64,000 nucleotides of DNA from the NCBI GenBank assembly GCA_963170055.1, contig CAUJGJ010000003.1, positions 711,344 through 775,343 of the forward strand, in the 5' to 3' direction. Shown in pieces: positions 49,019 to 59,668 of the stretch (its first letter is position 1; each line of letters begins with the position of its first letter). The notes below the pieces were generated by a model. That model worked only from the letters and a program-made list of their open reading frames with translations. It was not told the DNA's origin and made no database searches. Both the position numbers and the translations under genes were made by a program. Source of the stretch: Halisarca cf. caerulea (taxonomy: Eukaryota; Porifera; Demospongiae; Chondrillida; Halisarcidae).

Positions 49019-49039
49019 AATTCTCATAAATGTGTGCAG

Positions 49040-49106
49040 GTCTGAAGGACAAGCCACTGAAGAAAGATGCAAATATGGTTTCCAAGGAAGCTGGCGGGAA
49101 CAGGAC
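49040..49106 (+). CDS. Roco-like gene, linker exon 7c
   Basis: Acceptor AATGTGTGCAG, donor GGAC|GTGAGT. It encodes LKDKPLKKDANMVSKEAGGN plus Arg in the phase given by exon 7b and ends in phase 2, fitting the exon at 51153. Lys-rich, low-complexity; no domain recognised. Confidence 0.6.
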
Positions 49107-49339
49107 GTGAGTATTACCTACACTTGTTTCCATTACTGATTTGTGGTAGCCATGTTTCATTTATGCTTACTTCTGATCTTGTTCATGTTCATTGCTACAT
49201 GTACTCAGTACTATAGTGTGTTCATACAGGTCAATGCTATGTGGTGTTGCCTCCTTCTAAATGTAGTTTTCATGGTCAGTTATAGTTGCTTCAATGTTGT
49301 AAAGAATTGTTCCCTTTTAAAGTTGAGTGCAATTCACTC

Positions 49340-50098
49340 CACAGGGTGTTTATAACCGTCTGTTGCTTGTCCCGATTGTGGGCGGTGCTTGTTTTCTACG
49401 TCATCAATTAGCGGCTGTTTTTAACGCGTCATTAGGCGTCTTTCGGATGACGTACGAAATTTCACATATCAACAGAATGGGGGAAGAAGGCGACTTTTGT
49501 GACGTTTTGCCTACGTATCCATGAAACGTCACGAAAATGGCAGTTTTGTTGAGGGCGAAGAGGAAGTCGCTTGGTTAGACCTCAGATGCCTTCGAATCCC
49601 ACCAAATCCAACTTCGATGGAATCTTAAGATGTTTCGGTTTGCGAAAATCGTTCCGGGCATAGTGCTACAATCAAGCAGTTTTTCGCAATTGGACCATTT
49701 ATGCTAAATTTTGGCCGTTTGAAGGGTGAAAAAACAGGTTTTTCGGTTATAACTTTCTTACAGAAGATTATAACCTATAGCCCGGAACGATTTTCAGATA
49801 GCTCACCACTTGTTCTGTCTTTTCGTGTTGTTTGATGGGAATTGAGAGGGATCTGAGGTCTAACCAAGGCGAAGTTTGTCTAAAACTGCTATGTATTCCT
49901 AGCTCGCTATCTTCCTTCAGACAATAGAAACAATCGCTAGTTAAGTACCAACATGCGCGGAATATATACAACTTTCGTCCAGTAGGAAGAACTGGGCGAA
50001 AATCTGGTCAACGAAGTAGAAACGATCGATAATTTGTGACGCTATTTCAAGACGGCCATTTTTGCATTTTATTCCCGGACGGTTATAAATACCCTGTG
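49340..50098. mobile_element. CACAGG-TIR element, family L, copy L4
   Basis: Begins CACAGGGTGTTTATAACCGTC and ends with the matching complement ending ACCCTGTG. 759 bp. TC flanks both ends. The equivalent sequence at about 40590 lacks it (GAATTCATTTGACCATTGG), giving an empty site. No coding sequence. Confidence 0.82.
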
Positions 50099-50311
50099 TC
50101 CTTCTCTTTTCTTCATTTGACAATTGGTAGCTATAGTGATGTTTCTACTCCTGTAACAGGCATCATTGTAAATCTTACTTCCAATGACTTCCTTTGTGAA
50201 CTATGATATGGCAACTCACCATGCCCAGGTTCTTCACTGTGCATAGCATGTTGAATAGACAAGACTGTGCGTACTGTCCTGGTATCTATTAGTTTACAGT
50301 ATGTACAGTAC

Positions 50312-50632
50312 AGACCCTTCACTGTTCCAAGTATAGACCCTTCACTGTTTCAAGTATAGACCCTTCACTGTTCCAAGTACAGACCCTTTACTGTTCCAAG
50401 TACAGACCCTTCACTGTTCCAAGTACAGACCCTTCACTGTTCCAAGTATAGACCCTTCACTGGTCCAAGTATAGACCCTTCACTGTTCCAAGTACAGACC
50501 CTTCACTGTTTCAAGTATAGACCCTTCACTGTTCCAAGTACAGACCCTTCACTGGTCCAAGTATAGACCCTTCACTGTTCCAAGTATAAACCCTTCACTG
50601 TTCCAAGTATAGACCCTTCACTGTTCCAAGAA
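50312..50632. repeat. 23-bp minisatellite, array 2
   Basis: About 14 units of the same repeat as at 40779-41660, in the second copy of the duplicated block. Confidence 0.96.
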
Positions 50633-50688
50633 CACTCTTACAGCTGCTTCACTATCCTATTGTATTAGCATTATCATACACTGTCAGG

Positions 50689-50947
50689 AACACCTTCCAT
50701 TTAGCAACATACCATTCCATTCTACAAAGAATCACCCTAGGATACACAAATCTGTGAACCACAAGAGATAGCAGCTGTACCAGCTGCTAGTCGAATATAT
50801 AAATTGTTCACTGTAACATTGTTATTTGTTTTGAAGTGAGAAAATAAACTAAGCTAAGCCTTGTCTTTGATCTCGGTTACGCGATTTGTGAAACATAAGG
50901 CTGATTCTTTTTATATTGGAAAGGTGCATTGCTAAACAGAAGGTGTT
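50689..50947. mobile_element. MITE family K, copy K3
   Basis: Ends AACACCTTCCATTTAGCAAC and AGAAGGTGTT, 259 bp, without insertions. It shares external flanks (CACTGTCAGG and ACAAGG) with K2, so both descend from one insertion copied by segmental duplication. Confidence 0.84.
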
Positions 50948-51152
50948 ACAAGGTGAATGACTTGGTCACATCTAGCTGGTACTGCCTAGCCCTTCACATT
51001 ACACTGAAGAAACTCATGTGTCCTGTTAACATTCTCTATAACACACTACATGGTAATTGGTAGTGTGTTATAGAGAGTTCTCATTTGGTGAAAGATTTGA
51101 TGCTACCTTGGATCCATTGTAATCAGCTTCAGAATCTATTGTATACCTGTAG

Positions 51153-51244
51153 TCCCCCAAGTGAGGATAATCATGTCCAGCCATCTCATCCCACCTCTTC
51201 AAAGAGCCCTGAGCACCAGCATCCAGTGCTGAGCACCCCAAAAG
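51153..51244 (+). CDS. Roco-like gene, exon 8
   Basis: Acceptor TTGTATACCTGTAG, donor AAAAG|GTATCG. In phase with either upstream route it reads PPSEDNHVQPSHPTSSKSPE and HQHPVLSTPK, a Pro/Ser/His-rich flexible linker. It leaves G, which joins AC of the next exon (Asp). A decayed duplicate lies at 44089-44158. Confidence 0.68.
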
Positions 51245-51679
51245 GTATCGTTAACTGTACATTCACCCAAGCATAATACATATGCAATATCATACTTGGG
51301 TGCTTAACAAAGCTGAACCATGTGCAAATTACACTTAGAACTCTTACATTTTGACACATGCATTCAATGTAATTGCAAAATAAACATACTTACCAATTGA
51401 ATCAAGATTGATTAATGAAAGCTTTTAATGATGTAAGCATTTTTGGTGAATTACACCCTTGATAAAGGTATTTATGATCACTTTGAATTCATGACAGCGT
51501 TCATTCACAAAAATGAAGGCTACACAATTCTATTTTGGGGGAGAACCTTTCTGCTTAGAGGGAAACCATACCCATGCAGGGTCCTCCCTCCCCCCAAGAT
51601 AAAACCCGCTTACTGTATTAATTAATGTGCATACTTACTATATTAATACTATAATTATATTATACTATGTGAATTATAG

Positions 51680-51961
51680 ACTTCATGGGGCATTTTCATA
51701 AGGAATTCTTTGAAGAAGGTGTAGTTGATGGTGAAACAATTGCTGAGAAATTGGCCAATGAGAAAGTTATTCCTGAACGTCTGAAGAAAAAGTTAGCAAA
51801 AGAAGACAACGAATACAAAATTACCTCGGCCATCTTCAACCATGTTAAAAAGCAGGGAGATTACGAGTCTCTTGAAGCACTATGTACCATTATGAAGAAT
51901 GAGGGAGGAATGAAGAAGATGAACAAGTTGGGGAAGAAGATGCTGGATTGCTTGGTAGCAA
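51680..51961 (+). CDS. Roco-like gene, exon 9: CARD-like death-fold domain
   Basis: Acceptor GTGAATTATAG, donor GCAA|GTGAGT, 282 bp. It encodes a six-helix-like unit: HFHKEFFEEGVVDGETIAEK, LANEKVIPERLKKKL, KITSAIFNHVKKQGDYESLE, LCTIMKNEGG and KLGKKMLDCLVA. The hydrophobic pattern and the IF-NHV-KKQGDYESLEALC segment resemble CARD domains, which bind other CARDs in apoptotic and inflammatory complexes. This is pattern recognition, not a profile hit; DED or another death fold is possible. It ends in phase 1. Confidence 0.7.
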
Positions 51962-52083
51962 GTGAGTTTACCACTTTTGTCCTGTACATACATAATATTA
52001 TGTTTCCACACATGGTTTACATGCACAGCAGACACATGCACAAATGAACAAGGTACGTATTTGCATGCATGTATGTACACGTA

Positions 52084-52373
<290 letters not shown>

Positions 52374-52486
52374 AAGCCCCAATGACGCCAACACATACTC
52401 ACGTTCATTCCAGTCAATTAATCACTTTTGGTGTATATTCCATCAGAATAGATTAGCATCATTGCAGTATTTTCTTCTCCTTGCAG

Positions 52487-52506
52487 ATAAAGACAACTTT
52501 TTCTGA
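52487..52506 (+). CDS. Roco-like gene, short terminal exon 10
   Basis: A strong acceptor (TTTCTTCTCCTTGCAG) follows the CA repeat. Joined to exon 9 in phase it adds NKDNFF and a TGA stop at 52504-52506. Only 20 coding bases, but acceptor strength and phase support it as the end of the reading frame. Confidence 0.55.
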
Positions 52507-53250
52507 ATGATATATTTAAATGTCATTTATATACATGCCAACTCAAAGCTCACAACTCTTACTAAAGTATAACTGATGTAGTTATGTATAGTAACAAATT
52601 AATACAGTAACTATTACTATTGCTGGATTAAATACTCTTGCTATGAAAATTAACTATGTATATAGTAAGAAATGGAAATTAAGGTAGGGTACTTTTTGCT
52701 GAGCCATTCTCCTGTACACTGGGATGACTATACAAGACTGCATGCTTCATTGCATGTGTGTACTGTGTTTACTGCAGCTGTGTGCACGTGTGCTATATAT
52801 ATGTACTGTGTGCGTATTATGTACTACATATATCTGTATAGGGGCGGTACCACTAGTCCAGTTAGATCAGGTTTCAACCTGCATGGCCATGGCCACGTGC
52901 ACTTTTATGGAACCTTGAAAAAGTTAGAGTTACCCATACTAAAAATAATACAGAAATGCCAGGGCTATACTTGCAATTGGTAATTTATACTGCTATAATG
53001 GGTTCCTTTACATGTACACACACTAGGGTAGAAGAGCTTACAATAATAGTAGCACCTTAATTATGATTATAAATCTCACTTGCAAGAAAACGCTTTGATC
53101 GGCGCGGCTTGCTAATAACACTAATATATATTCAGGCCAACAACAACGTGCATGGTGGCCACCATGATATTATTATGACATTCTTATATTATGCAATATA
53201 CCACATGGCCAATAGCAATGCATGCGCGCATGCACTAGCTATAGAGTGCT
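52507..53250. other. AT-rich stretch, probable 3' UTR/intergenic
   Basis: No exon or repeat was recognised. It includes TA-rich segments after the terminal exon. A specific polyadenylation site could not be assigned. Confidence 0.4.
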
Positions 53251-53985
53251 AGTGAGAATATGGTTTTCGTGTGAGTCACAGTGGAGAGAGTGCTAGTGGG
53301 AGTGCATGGTTTCAGTGTGAGTGGGGAGAGTGCTATATAGTGGTAATGGTTTCAGTGTAAGTGGGGAGAGTGCTATAGTGGGAATGGTTTCAGTGTGAGA
53401 GGGGAGAGTGCTAGTTGGAATGGTTTCAGTGTGAGTGGGGAGAGTGCTAGTGGGAAGGGTTTCAGTGTGAATGGAGAGAGTGCTAGTGGGAATGGTTTCA
53501 GTGTGAGAGGGGAGAGTGCTAGTGGGAATGGTTTCAGTGCGAGTGGAAAGAGTGTTAGTGGGAATTAATGGTTTCAGTGGGAGTGGGGAGAGTGCTAGTG
53601 GGAATGGTTTCAGTGCGAGTGGAAAGAGTGCTAGTTGGAATGATTTCAGTGTGAGTGGGGAGAGTGCTAGTGGGAATGGTTTCAGTGTAAGTGGGGAGAG
53701 TGCTATAGTGGGAATGGTTTCAGTGTGAGAGGGGAGAGTGCTAGTGGGAATGGTTTCAGTGTGAGTGGAGAGAGTGCTAGTGGGAAGGGTTTCAGTGTGA
53801 GTGGAGAGAGTGCTAGTGGGAATGGTTTCAGTGTGAGAGGGGAGAGTGCTAGTGGGAATGGTTTCAGTGCGAGTGGAAAGAGTGTTAGTGGGAATTAATG
53901 GTTTCAGTGGGAGTGGGGAGAGTGCTAGTGGGAATGATTTCAGTGTGAGTGGAAAGAGTGCTAGTGGGTATAGTTGTATAGTTGC
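53251..53985. repeat. 36-bp minisatellite (GTTTCAGTGTGAGTGGGGAG)
   Basis: About 20 units of ~36 bp (GGTTTCAGTGTGAGTGGGG then AGAGTGCTAGTGGGAAT) with length variants. A block of several units near 53500-53640 is repeated near 53830-53950 (shared GTGTTAGTGGGAATTAATGG), indicating higher-order duplication. Confidence 0.95.
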
Positions 53986-54167
53986 AGTGTGGATGGGTGG
54001 TACGATTGATGCAGTACGTGTTCAGTTTTCCTATTAGTGTGAGTGAGGAAGGTGTAGGTTTGGAACTGTGTGGAGATGAAGAGTGGATCCGTTTGTACAA
54101 GGTTCTGGGTTTTGTTGTATACATAGCACTGCAGAGTGCATGGAGTGGAAATGTGTGCACGTGTGCA

Positions 54168-54170
54168 TGT

Positions 54171-54219
<49 letters not shown>

Positions 54220-54239
54220 GTGTATGTGTGTGTGCATGT

Positions 54240-54296
<57 letters not shown>

Positions 54297-54300
54297 GTGT
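54168..54300. repeat. (GT)n microsatellite
   Basis: Two long GT tracts separated by GTTGTGTATGTGTG. Confidence 0.95.
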
Positions 54301-54367
54301 ATGTGTTAAGGTGTGATATGTTTCAACTTTAATTTGTCACTGATGTAACTGTCCATCTCTTCTCCAG

Positions 54368-54445
54368 CCTAATGTTGACACGAACAAGGAGTTTGAAGAC
54401 TGTCCTCTCTCTAGTTCCCAAACCTCTGCCTCAGGACATATGTAA
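54368..54445 (+). CDS. Possible alternative 3' exon
   Basis: Acceptor CATCTCTTCTCCAG followed by a frame reading PNVDTNKEFEDCPLSSSQTS and a TAA at 54443-54445. In the phase left by exon 9 it would instead stop at once (A plus CC, then TAA), so it is either an alternative 3' end that truncates the protein or part of another, unrecognised transcript. Weak. Confidence 0.35.
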   Translation, partial: PNVDTNKEFEDCPLSSSQTSASGHM

Positions 54446-54837
54446 CTCTTTGGTGTATACTGTCACACTTGTGGATCTACCGTGACAGCCATTTTATTTT
54501 CTATTTATTCCTTGAATATATTTCCAAAACAACTGTTTTAATAGATAGTAATGTATGGTGATTATAACTCTGCATGTGTTAATTTTCAATCATCATAAAT
54601 AATTACAATTGAAATTGAAATATCATGTTCCTTAAAGTGTTCAGTCAGACAGGAAATGATGATTAGGTCAATGTTGTTGAGGCTATAGATCCTGTACTGA
54701 GGGTGGAGAAGGGAAAGATGGATGACACGAGCACCTAAACACAAGGAAGTATATATGTCATTAGTGCTTATCAAAGTATAATGTACATGTAAACACACAT
54801 ATGTACACATGTAAACACACATATGTACATTGTGCAC

Positions 54838-54869
54838 ACACATGCACAGATACACACACATACACACAC

Positions 54870-54916
<47 letters not shown>

Positions 54917-55017
54917 CACGTTACACTAGACAAAGCACAAGAGGGACTGATAAGCACAATCAAGCAGTACACTGAGTATATAAGCACTGTGCAATGTGGT
55001 TGGTAGTGATCATTCAG
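54838..55017. repeat. Tandem-duplicated block with (CA)n, copy 1
   Basis: CA-rich tract followed by a unique segment (CTAGACAAAGCACAAG ... GTGATCATTCAG) repeated at 55922-56126. Copy 1 is interrupted at TTCAG by element Q; copy 2 is intact. Confidence 0.88.
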
Positions 55018-55148
55018 CAGGGCCGGCTCGGTGGCACTTAACCTGAGTGGGCCAATATATTTTGTTTATACATGGCATACTGTACCACGTAAACAAAATT
55101 CATGTTTGGAATGAATTATCCTTTGCTTATGTACATACACACGTAATA

Positions 55149-55330
55149 CAGTGGAACCTCTGAATAAAGGACACTTAGGGACAGCTCCATTTATTCTTTG
55201 TGAGGAGAGTGTCCTCTTTGGGAGGAGCAAAATGTATAAAAAACATATGAAGGACACAGTTGGGACTTCAAGCTGTGTCCTTTGTAGAGAGGTTTATTGT
55301 GTTCTGTCCATCAGAGGTTCAACCATGTTG
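55149..55330. mobile_element. Mariner-like MITE fragment (CAGTGGAACCTCTG ends)
   Basis: Starts CAGTGGAACCTCTGAATAAA and ends with a diverged complement (ATCAGAGGTTCAACC). CAGTRGAACCTCT termini are common in Tc1/mariner MITEs. The right end is degraded. Inside element Q. Confidence 0.55.
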
Positions 55331-55398
55331 CTATTCGTAGCTCATACAAACTAGTATAACCACCTTAATGTCATATTCCTTCAGTAAGCAAAATTAGT

Positions 55399-55470
55399 CT
55401 GAAGGATATTGAATCCATTACTAACTATTTTATACCATATACAATAGATTATGGATTCAATATCCTTCAG
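55399..55470. repeat. Perfect 20-bp inverted repeat (hairpin)
   Basis: CTGAAGGATATTGAATCCAT at 55399-55418 and its exact complement at 55451-55470, with a 32-nt loop, inside element Q. It may be the ends of a tiny inserted palindrome. Confidence 0.9.
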
Positions 55471-55921
55471 ATTTGAATAGATCATAGAACTTGGCACTGG
55501 TCACTGCAGGTAGGAACATGGCCATCTTTGTAATATGCATTAATCAATTAAAATGGCGGAAATTCGGCAATCGTGCTCACGGCGAGTGAATAGTCCGCAA
55601 AAATTACTTAGGATTCTGTGGTTTCAAAGATACAGGAGCAAATTTTACTTTACTCAAAGCTATTGGGTGTTTACTATGTATATGGGGTTTTAACAACCTG
55701 GCCTATAGCTAAAGTTTCAATGAAGAGTAAGTTTTGTTCTTAAGGCTTCCAAAAATGTTGGGTGGGCCATGGCCCACCTGGCCCACCTGTCTAAGCCGGC
55801 CTTGTTCAGTGTCCGAGGGCTGAGGGGTCCGCATCAAGGCATTATAATGTATGGGATTTTAAAATCCCAAGAGATTTCACAAGATTTTAAAGATTTCACT
55901 AAGATATCAAAGATTTTACGA

Positions 55922-55943
55922 TAAGACACACACTCAACACACA

Positions 55944-56028
<85 letters not shown>

Positions 56029-56126
56029 CACTAGACAAAGCACAAGAAGGACTGATAAGCACAATCAAGCAGTACACTGAGTATGTAAGCACTGTACAAT
56101 GTGGTTGGTGGTGATCATTCAGTGTC
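55922..56126. repeat. Tandem-duplicated block with (CA)n, copy 2
   Basis: Duplicate of 54838-55017, with longer CA tracts and an intact GATCATTCAGTGTCC junction. Confidence 0.88.
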
Positions 56127-57099
56127 CGAGAGCCTTACAAACTGTCCATGTAACACAGCTTGCATAGCTGTCCACACAGTAGAGGACAAGGTCTGCTATA
56201 CTATATAACAGCACAGAGAGACATTCACAGATGTGGTATAATATTGTGTGGTTGGGTGGGAATACAACACTTAAAACAATGAGATACAGAATTTAGGTTC
56301 CCATGGAACTTGAACACAGGTGAATAGCAAGCCCATCAACCGCCAACAGTTGAGGCTGTACAAGAAGAGATTCATCACAAAGATTTGTATCAGGAGCAAA
56401 ACGTACAAAGGAGCCGAGTCGATATAAATCTCAGATAGCAAATCACCACTTTAGGGGGTCTTATAGCGCTTGTCATGGAAATAACTTCCTTAAAATGATA
56501 CAAACGGTTATTAGGGACCTTTTGCAACTCGTAATTTGGGCCAATCACGAGAGCTTACTCGTGATTGGCCAGAATGACTCGTCACGTACAAAAATTTGAG
56601 TTGGTTTTTACGAGTGAGCGGTTGGTCCTCGTGACACGCATACGAGTGTTATTTCCCTAGATAAGCTTAGGAATTTAGCAAGGTATTCCACATTAAACTT
56701 GCTTCTGAAGCATTTTAGCTATACCGAAGACTGAGGGTAATGGTCGAAACACCAAAAGAAGTTTTACGAAGGAAAGAAAGTTTGCCAAAAGTTTACAATC
56801 GAGCACGATATTTCGTTACTTACGGAGCTTATGGCATACGTCCAAAAAGTGAGAAATATCAACGCCTGACTGTTCTGAAATGCTTCCCTGGCGAAAGAAA
56901 GAAGTAGCGAGCTACGTACGTGTCTTCCTTGCATCTACTGTTGTTTTAGGCTGCGTTCGAATCGCGTACGCGGTCCGTGTGCGTGCGTTGAAAACGCGGG
57001 TGCAGATTTTGGGCGCGTATTCACAACTCTCAGCAGCAAGCCAGCGCATCGCGATTCTTGGCAAAATCATAGATACTTAAGTACAAAAATAGAGCGTCT

Positions 57100-57141
57100 A
57101 TGGCAGAAGTGACAGATCCACAAGCTCCCAGTTACAGTCAA
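57100..57141 (+). CDS. Transposon N second gene, exon 1
   Basis: ATG followed by AEVTDPQAPSYSQ and a strong donor (CAA|GTGAGTAAG). It joins in phase 0 to the exon at 57437 across a 295-bp intron. It is the best candidate start because no upstream stop-free extension is needed and the next exon lacks its own good initiation context. Confidence 0.65.
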
Positions 57142-57436
57142 GTGAGTAAGTGCATGGTCAATAGTTTTAAGGTGTTCCTATTTTACCCATCAAGTTGTGT
57201 TTCTGATCAATGACATGTTCTTGTATATATACCGGTATCGCGTTATGACACTTTCTTAATGATGAAATTTTTGGGTATTTGTTGCTGTTAAAGTACTAGT
57301 CTGAGTGGTGAAGGAGTAGCCTTCTAGGTTTGAAATTTAATAGTACGTATATGCACGCTAAGATATGGAAACAATGCCTGTGTGTGCACATAGCCAGTCT
57401 GCCACGTTATATGTTCTGTTTTTTGTATACTTGCAG

Positions 57437-58261
57437 ACTGTGACAGTTATGAACTTTGGCGATGAAATGCAAACTACTTTGGCCCCTAATCAGTTTGTTA
57501 ACAGTGGCGTAACGCAGCATATTGGATTATCCATTGTATATGAGGTCAAAATCATAAGCAAGAAAGGTGGGGTAGAGGTTAAAAACTGGAATCAAAGTAA
57601 GGTATACAAAGAATTTGCCACCTTTAAACATCAGCTCAGAGAAAGCTTTGGTGACAGCCTTTGTACTTCTGACTTTATACTGGGATACATTCAACCTGGT
57701 CATGGAACAAAAGGACGACAAATAGCTGTCAAAGATGATAACGATTTATCACAAATGTATGAAGCTCACCAACTGTGAAGAAAAATAGTTCTTTGGTTAA
57801 AAGAAGAAGTGAAGAAAGCACCATCCATTTCAAAACGTCCTGTACCTAGTGAGCCTTGCATTGACTTAGATGATGGTCCTACTCCCAGTAAGAAAAATCA
57901 GTCCAAGTATGGTGGACAGATGCAAAGGATGAATGAACTGGAAGAGATTGTTGAACAGTTGTCTCAAAAACATGAAAAGAACTTCACTCCTGAGCAGATT
58001 CGAGCCTGGGGACATATGATTCAAATGCGAAAGCACGAGTCTTATGAGAATCCCCCAGATAAACCTTTCTTCCGGTCAAAGGCTACTTCTAGCAAACCCA
58101 TCACATCAGACAGCCTTTCTCCTGGACGTCGCATTAGTTATCGGTCTCAATGTATTGATCAGCTCGATAAGTGGCACTTGCTCATGGAGCGTGGGGCTAT
58201 ATCACCTGAGCAGTACAAAGACATGCAGCAGTCCATTTTGGCTGACATTCAGAAGTTTTAG
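57437..58261 (+). pseudogene. Transposon N second gene, exon 2 (PB1-like; one in-frame TGA)
   Basis: After acceptor ATACTTGCAG the frame encodes about 113 residues that look PB1-like: VKIISKKGG, VYKEFATFKHQLRESFG, FILGYIQPGHGTKGRQIAVK and DDNDLSQMYEAHQ. A single TGA at 57776-57778 interrupts the frame, which then continues unshifted to TAG at 58261 with KIVLWLKEEVKK, a coiled-coil-like MNELEEIVEQLSQKHEKNF, PDKPFFRSK, and a C-terminal CIDQLDKWHLLMERGAISPE / ILADIQKF. Total about 288 residues with exon 1. A CGA-to-TGA change or programmed readthrough would explain the stop. Role unknown; being inside the TIRs it is probably an accessory transposon protein or captured gene. Confidence 0.68.
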
Positions 58262-58666
58262 AAAAACATGCATGCATGACATTTTTACTTTGCTTTAAAG
58301 CCATATATCCACCAGTATCATTGATTATACCTGTTATAGCTGTCATATATTAACTATTATAGCATATTATTTCATGAATTTAATTCAACTTTAATTCAGT
58401 AATTTTTGTAGAATCCGATTATATACTTGTGATTGTGATTAGTAAATTCATTTCATGCAGCTAAATTTGTTTCATATTTTAATTCTTTATCATAATGGTA
58501 AATCATGTGCAAATTGAATTCATTCGTAACAGTTGCAGAATGTCTGCATGCATCTTACAAATGATCATGAAGTCATGCATTGATTCTTATGCAGAACTGC
58601 ATGATCATGAATTGAAGTATATAAATGCAGTGCACCAACAAAGAATATAATACTAGTCGATCATTG

Positions 58667-59668
58667 TTAACAGTACCCACAATGTGAAATCCAGCCAGTA
58701 CATTGTTCTGGAGTGATACTTTGAAAAGCTGCTTGCAAGATGCACTTTGGGTTTCCCATGACTTGTTGAAGTTCATCATGATCTTTGAGGTAATACTTAA
58801 TATAGGAGAAAGCTTCTTCAATAGGGTTGAGGTCGGGACTATATGGGGGTAAATAGAACACCAGTATGCCAGCATCCTCAAGGGTCTGCTTAACGTCTGC
58901 AGTATGATGGATACTGCAGTTGTCCATGACAACAATGGATTTTTTGGGAGAGCCATCAAAAGGTTCCATTTCAGGCAGCAATGTCCCCCATATAAAGTCT
59001 AAAAAAGTGCTCCCATTGACTGATGATGATGTAATTTCAAACCCAACTAGGCCATCAGAAGCAATGGCAGCAATAGCTGATAGCCTCTGCCCACGTGAGA
59101 GCAGGCGATGACATACAGGAGACATGCCCCTGAGTGAATAACCGAATTGCCTTATGAAACTTCTATTATCACTGCTGCTTTCATCCACCCAAACAAAAAA
59201 ATCTGCAGAAAATCCCATAGCTTGAGCTAGAAATGCAGCTCTGTGCTTCACAGATCGCTGTTTTGCAATTTGGCTAGCCTTCTTTCTGGAAAAGCCTAGT
59301 CGCTTCAAAGTATTGCATACTAACGATGGTGATACCAAAACTCCAGTTGCATCATGAAGGGCATTACAAATCTCTCTCAGATATACACTGGGATTCTCTG
59401 CTACTAGTGCAATTAAAAAGAGCTCATGGTGCTCATCCATCTTCCTTAAGTGACTTCTGTCGTTGCTGTGATCGCAATCTGGATCAACTTCTCCCGTCTC
59501 TTGAAATCTCGCAAAAATTCGATGTGCAGTGCTTGTCGCTATCTGCAAATGGGCAGCAATATCTTGAAAGTTACGATTCATCCCTAGCCTCTGCCATACA
59601 ACCCTCCAGCCAATGTCACTAGAATAGGCTCTCTTTCGTCCTGGTTCAGCCGATTTAGTAGCCGACAT
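58667..59668 (-). CDS. IS630/Tc1-mariner-type DD34E transposase (intact)
   Basis: 333 codons from ATG (59668) to TAA (58667). Residues 14-60 form a helix-turn-helix (FQDIAAHLQIATSTAHRIF), and a second HTH-like stretch with LREICNALHDATGVLVSPS follows near 98-125. The catalytic triad is readable: D162 (FVWVDESSSD), D249 (VVMDNCSIHH) and E284 (YSPDLNPIEEAF), with 34 residues between the last two, i.e. DD34E. The protein would bind the TIRs and cut and paste the element at TA. Length and motifs are normal and there are no breaks, so it may be active. It is convergent with the second gene; their stops are about 400 bp apart. Confidence 0.93.
   Translation of the reverse strand: MSATKSAEPGRKRAYSSDIGWRVVWQRLGMNRNFQDIAAHLQIATSTAHRIFARFQETGEVDPDCDHSNDRSHLRKMDEHHELFLIALVAENPSVYLREICNALHDATGVLVSPSLVCNTLKRLGFSRKKASQIAKQRSVKHRAAFLAQAMGFSADFFVWVDESSSDNRSFIRQFGYSLRGMSPVCHRLLSRGQRLSAIAAIASDGLVGFEITSSSVNGSTFLDFIWGTLLPEMEPFDGSPKKSIVVMDNCSIHHTADVKQTLEDAGILVFYLPPYSPDLNPIEEAFSYIKYYLKDHDELQQVMGNPKCILQAAFQSITPEQCTGWISHCGYC

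Larger units (their letters stand above)
55018..55804. mobile_element. DNA element Q with TTCAG target duplication
   Basis: Begins CAGGGCCGGCTCGG and ends AAGCCGGCCTTG, flanked by TTCAG on both sides (55013-55017 and 55805-55809). The neighbouring duplicate (GATCATTCAGTGTCCGAG at 56112) shows the empty site, proving a 5-bp duplication. 787 bp, no transposase. It contains a mariner-like MITE fragment and a perfect hairpin. Confidence 0.88.
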
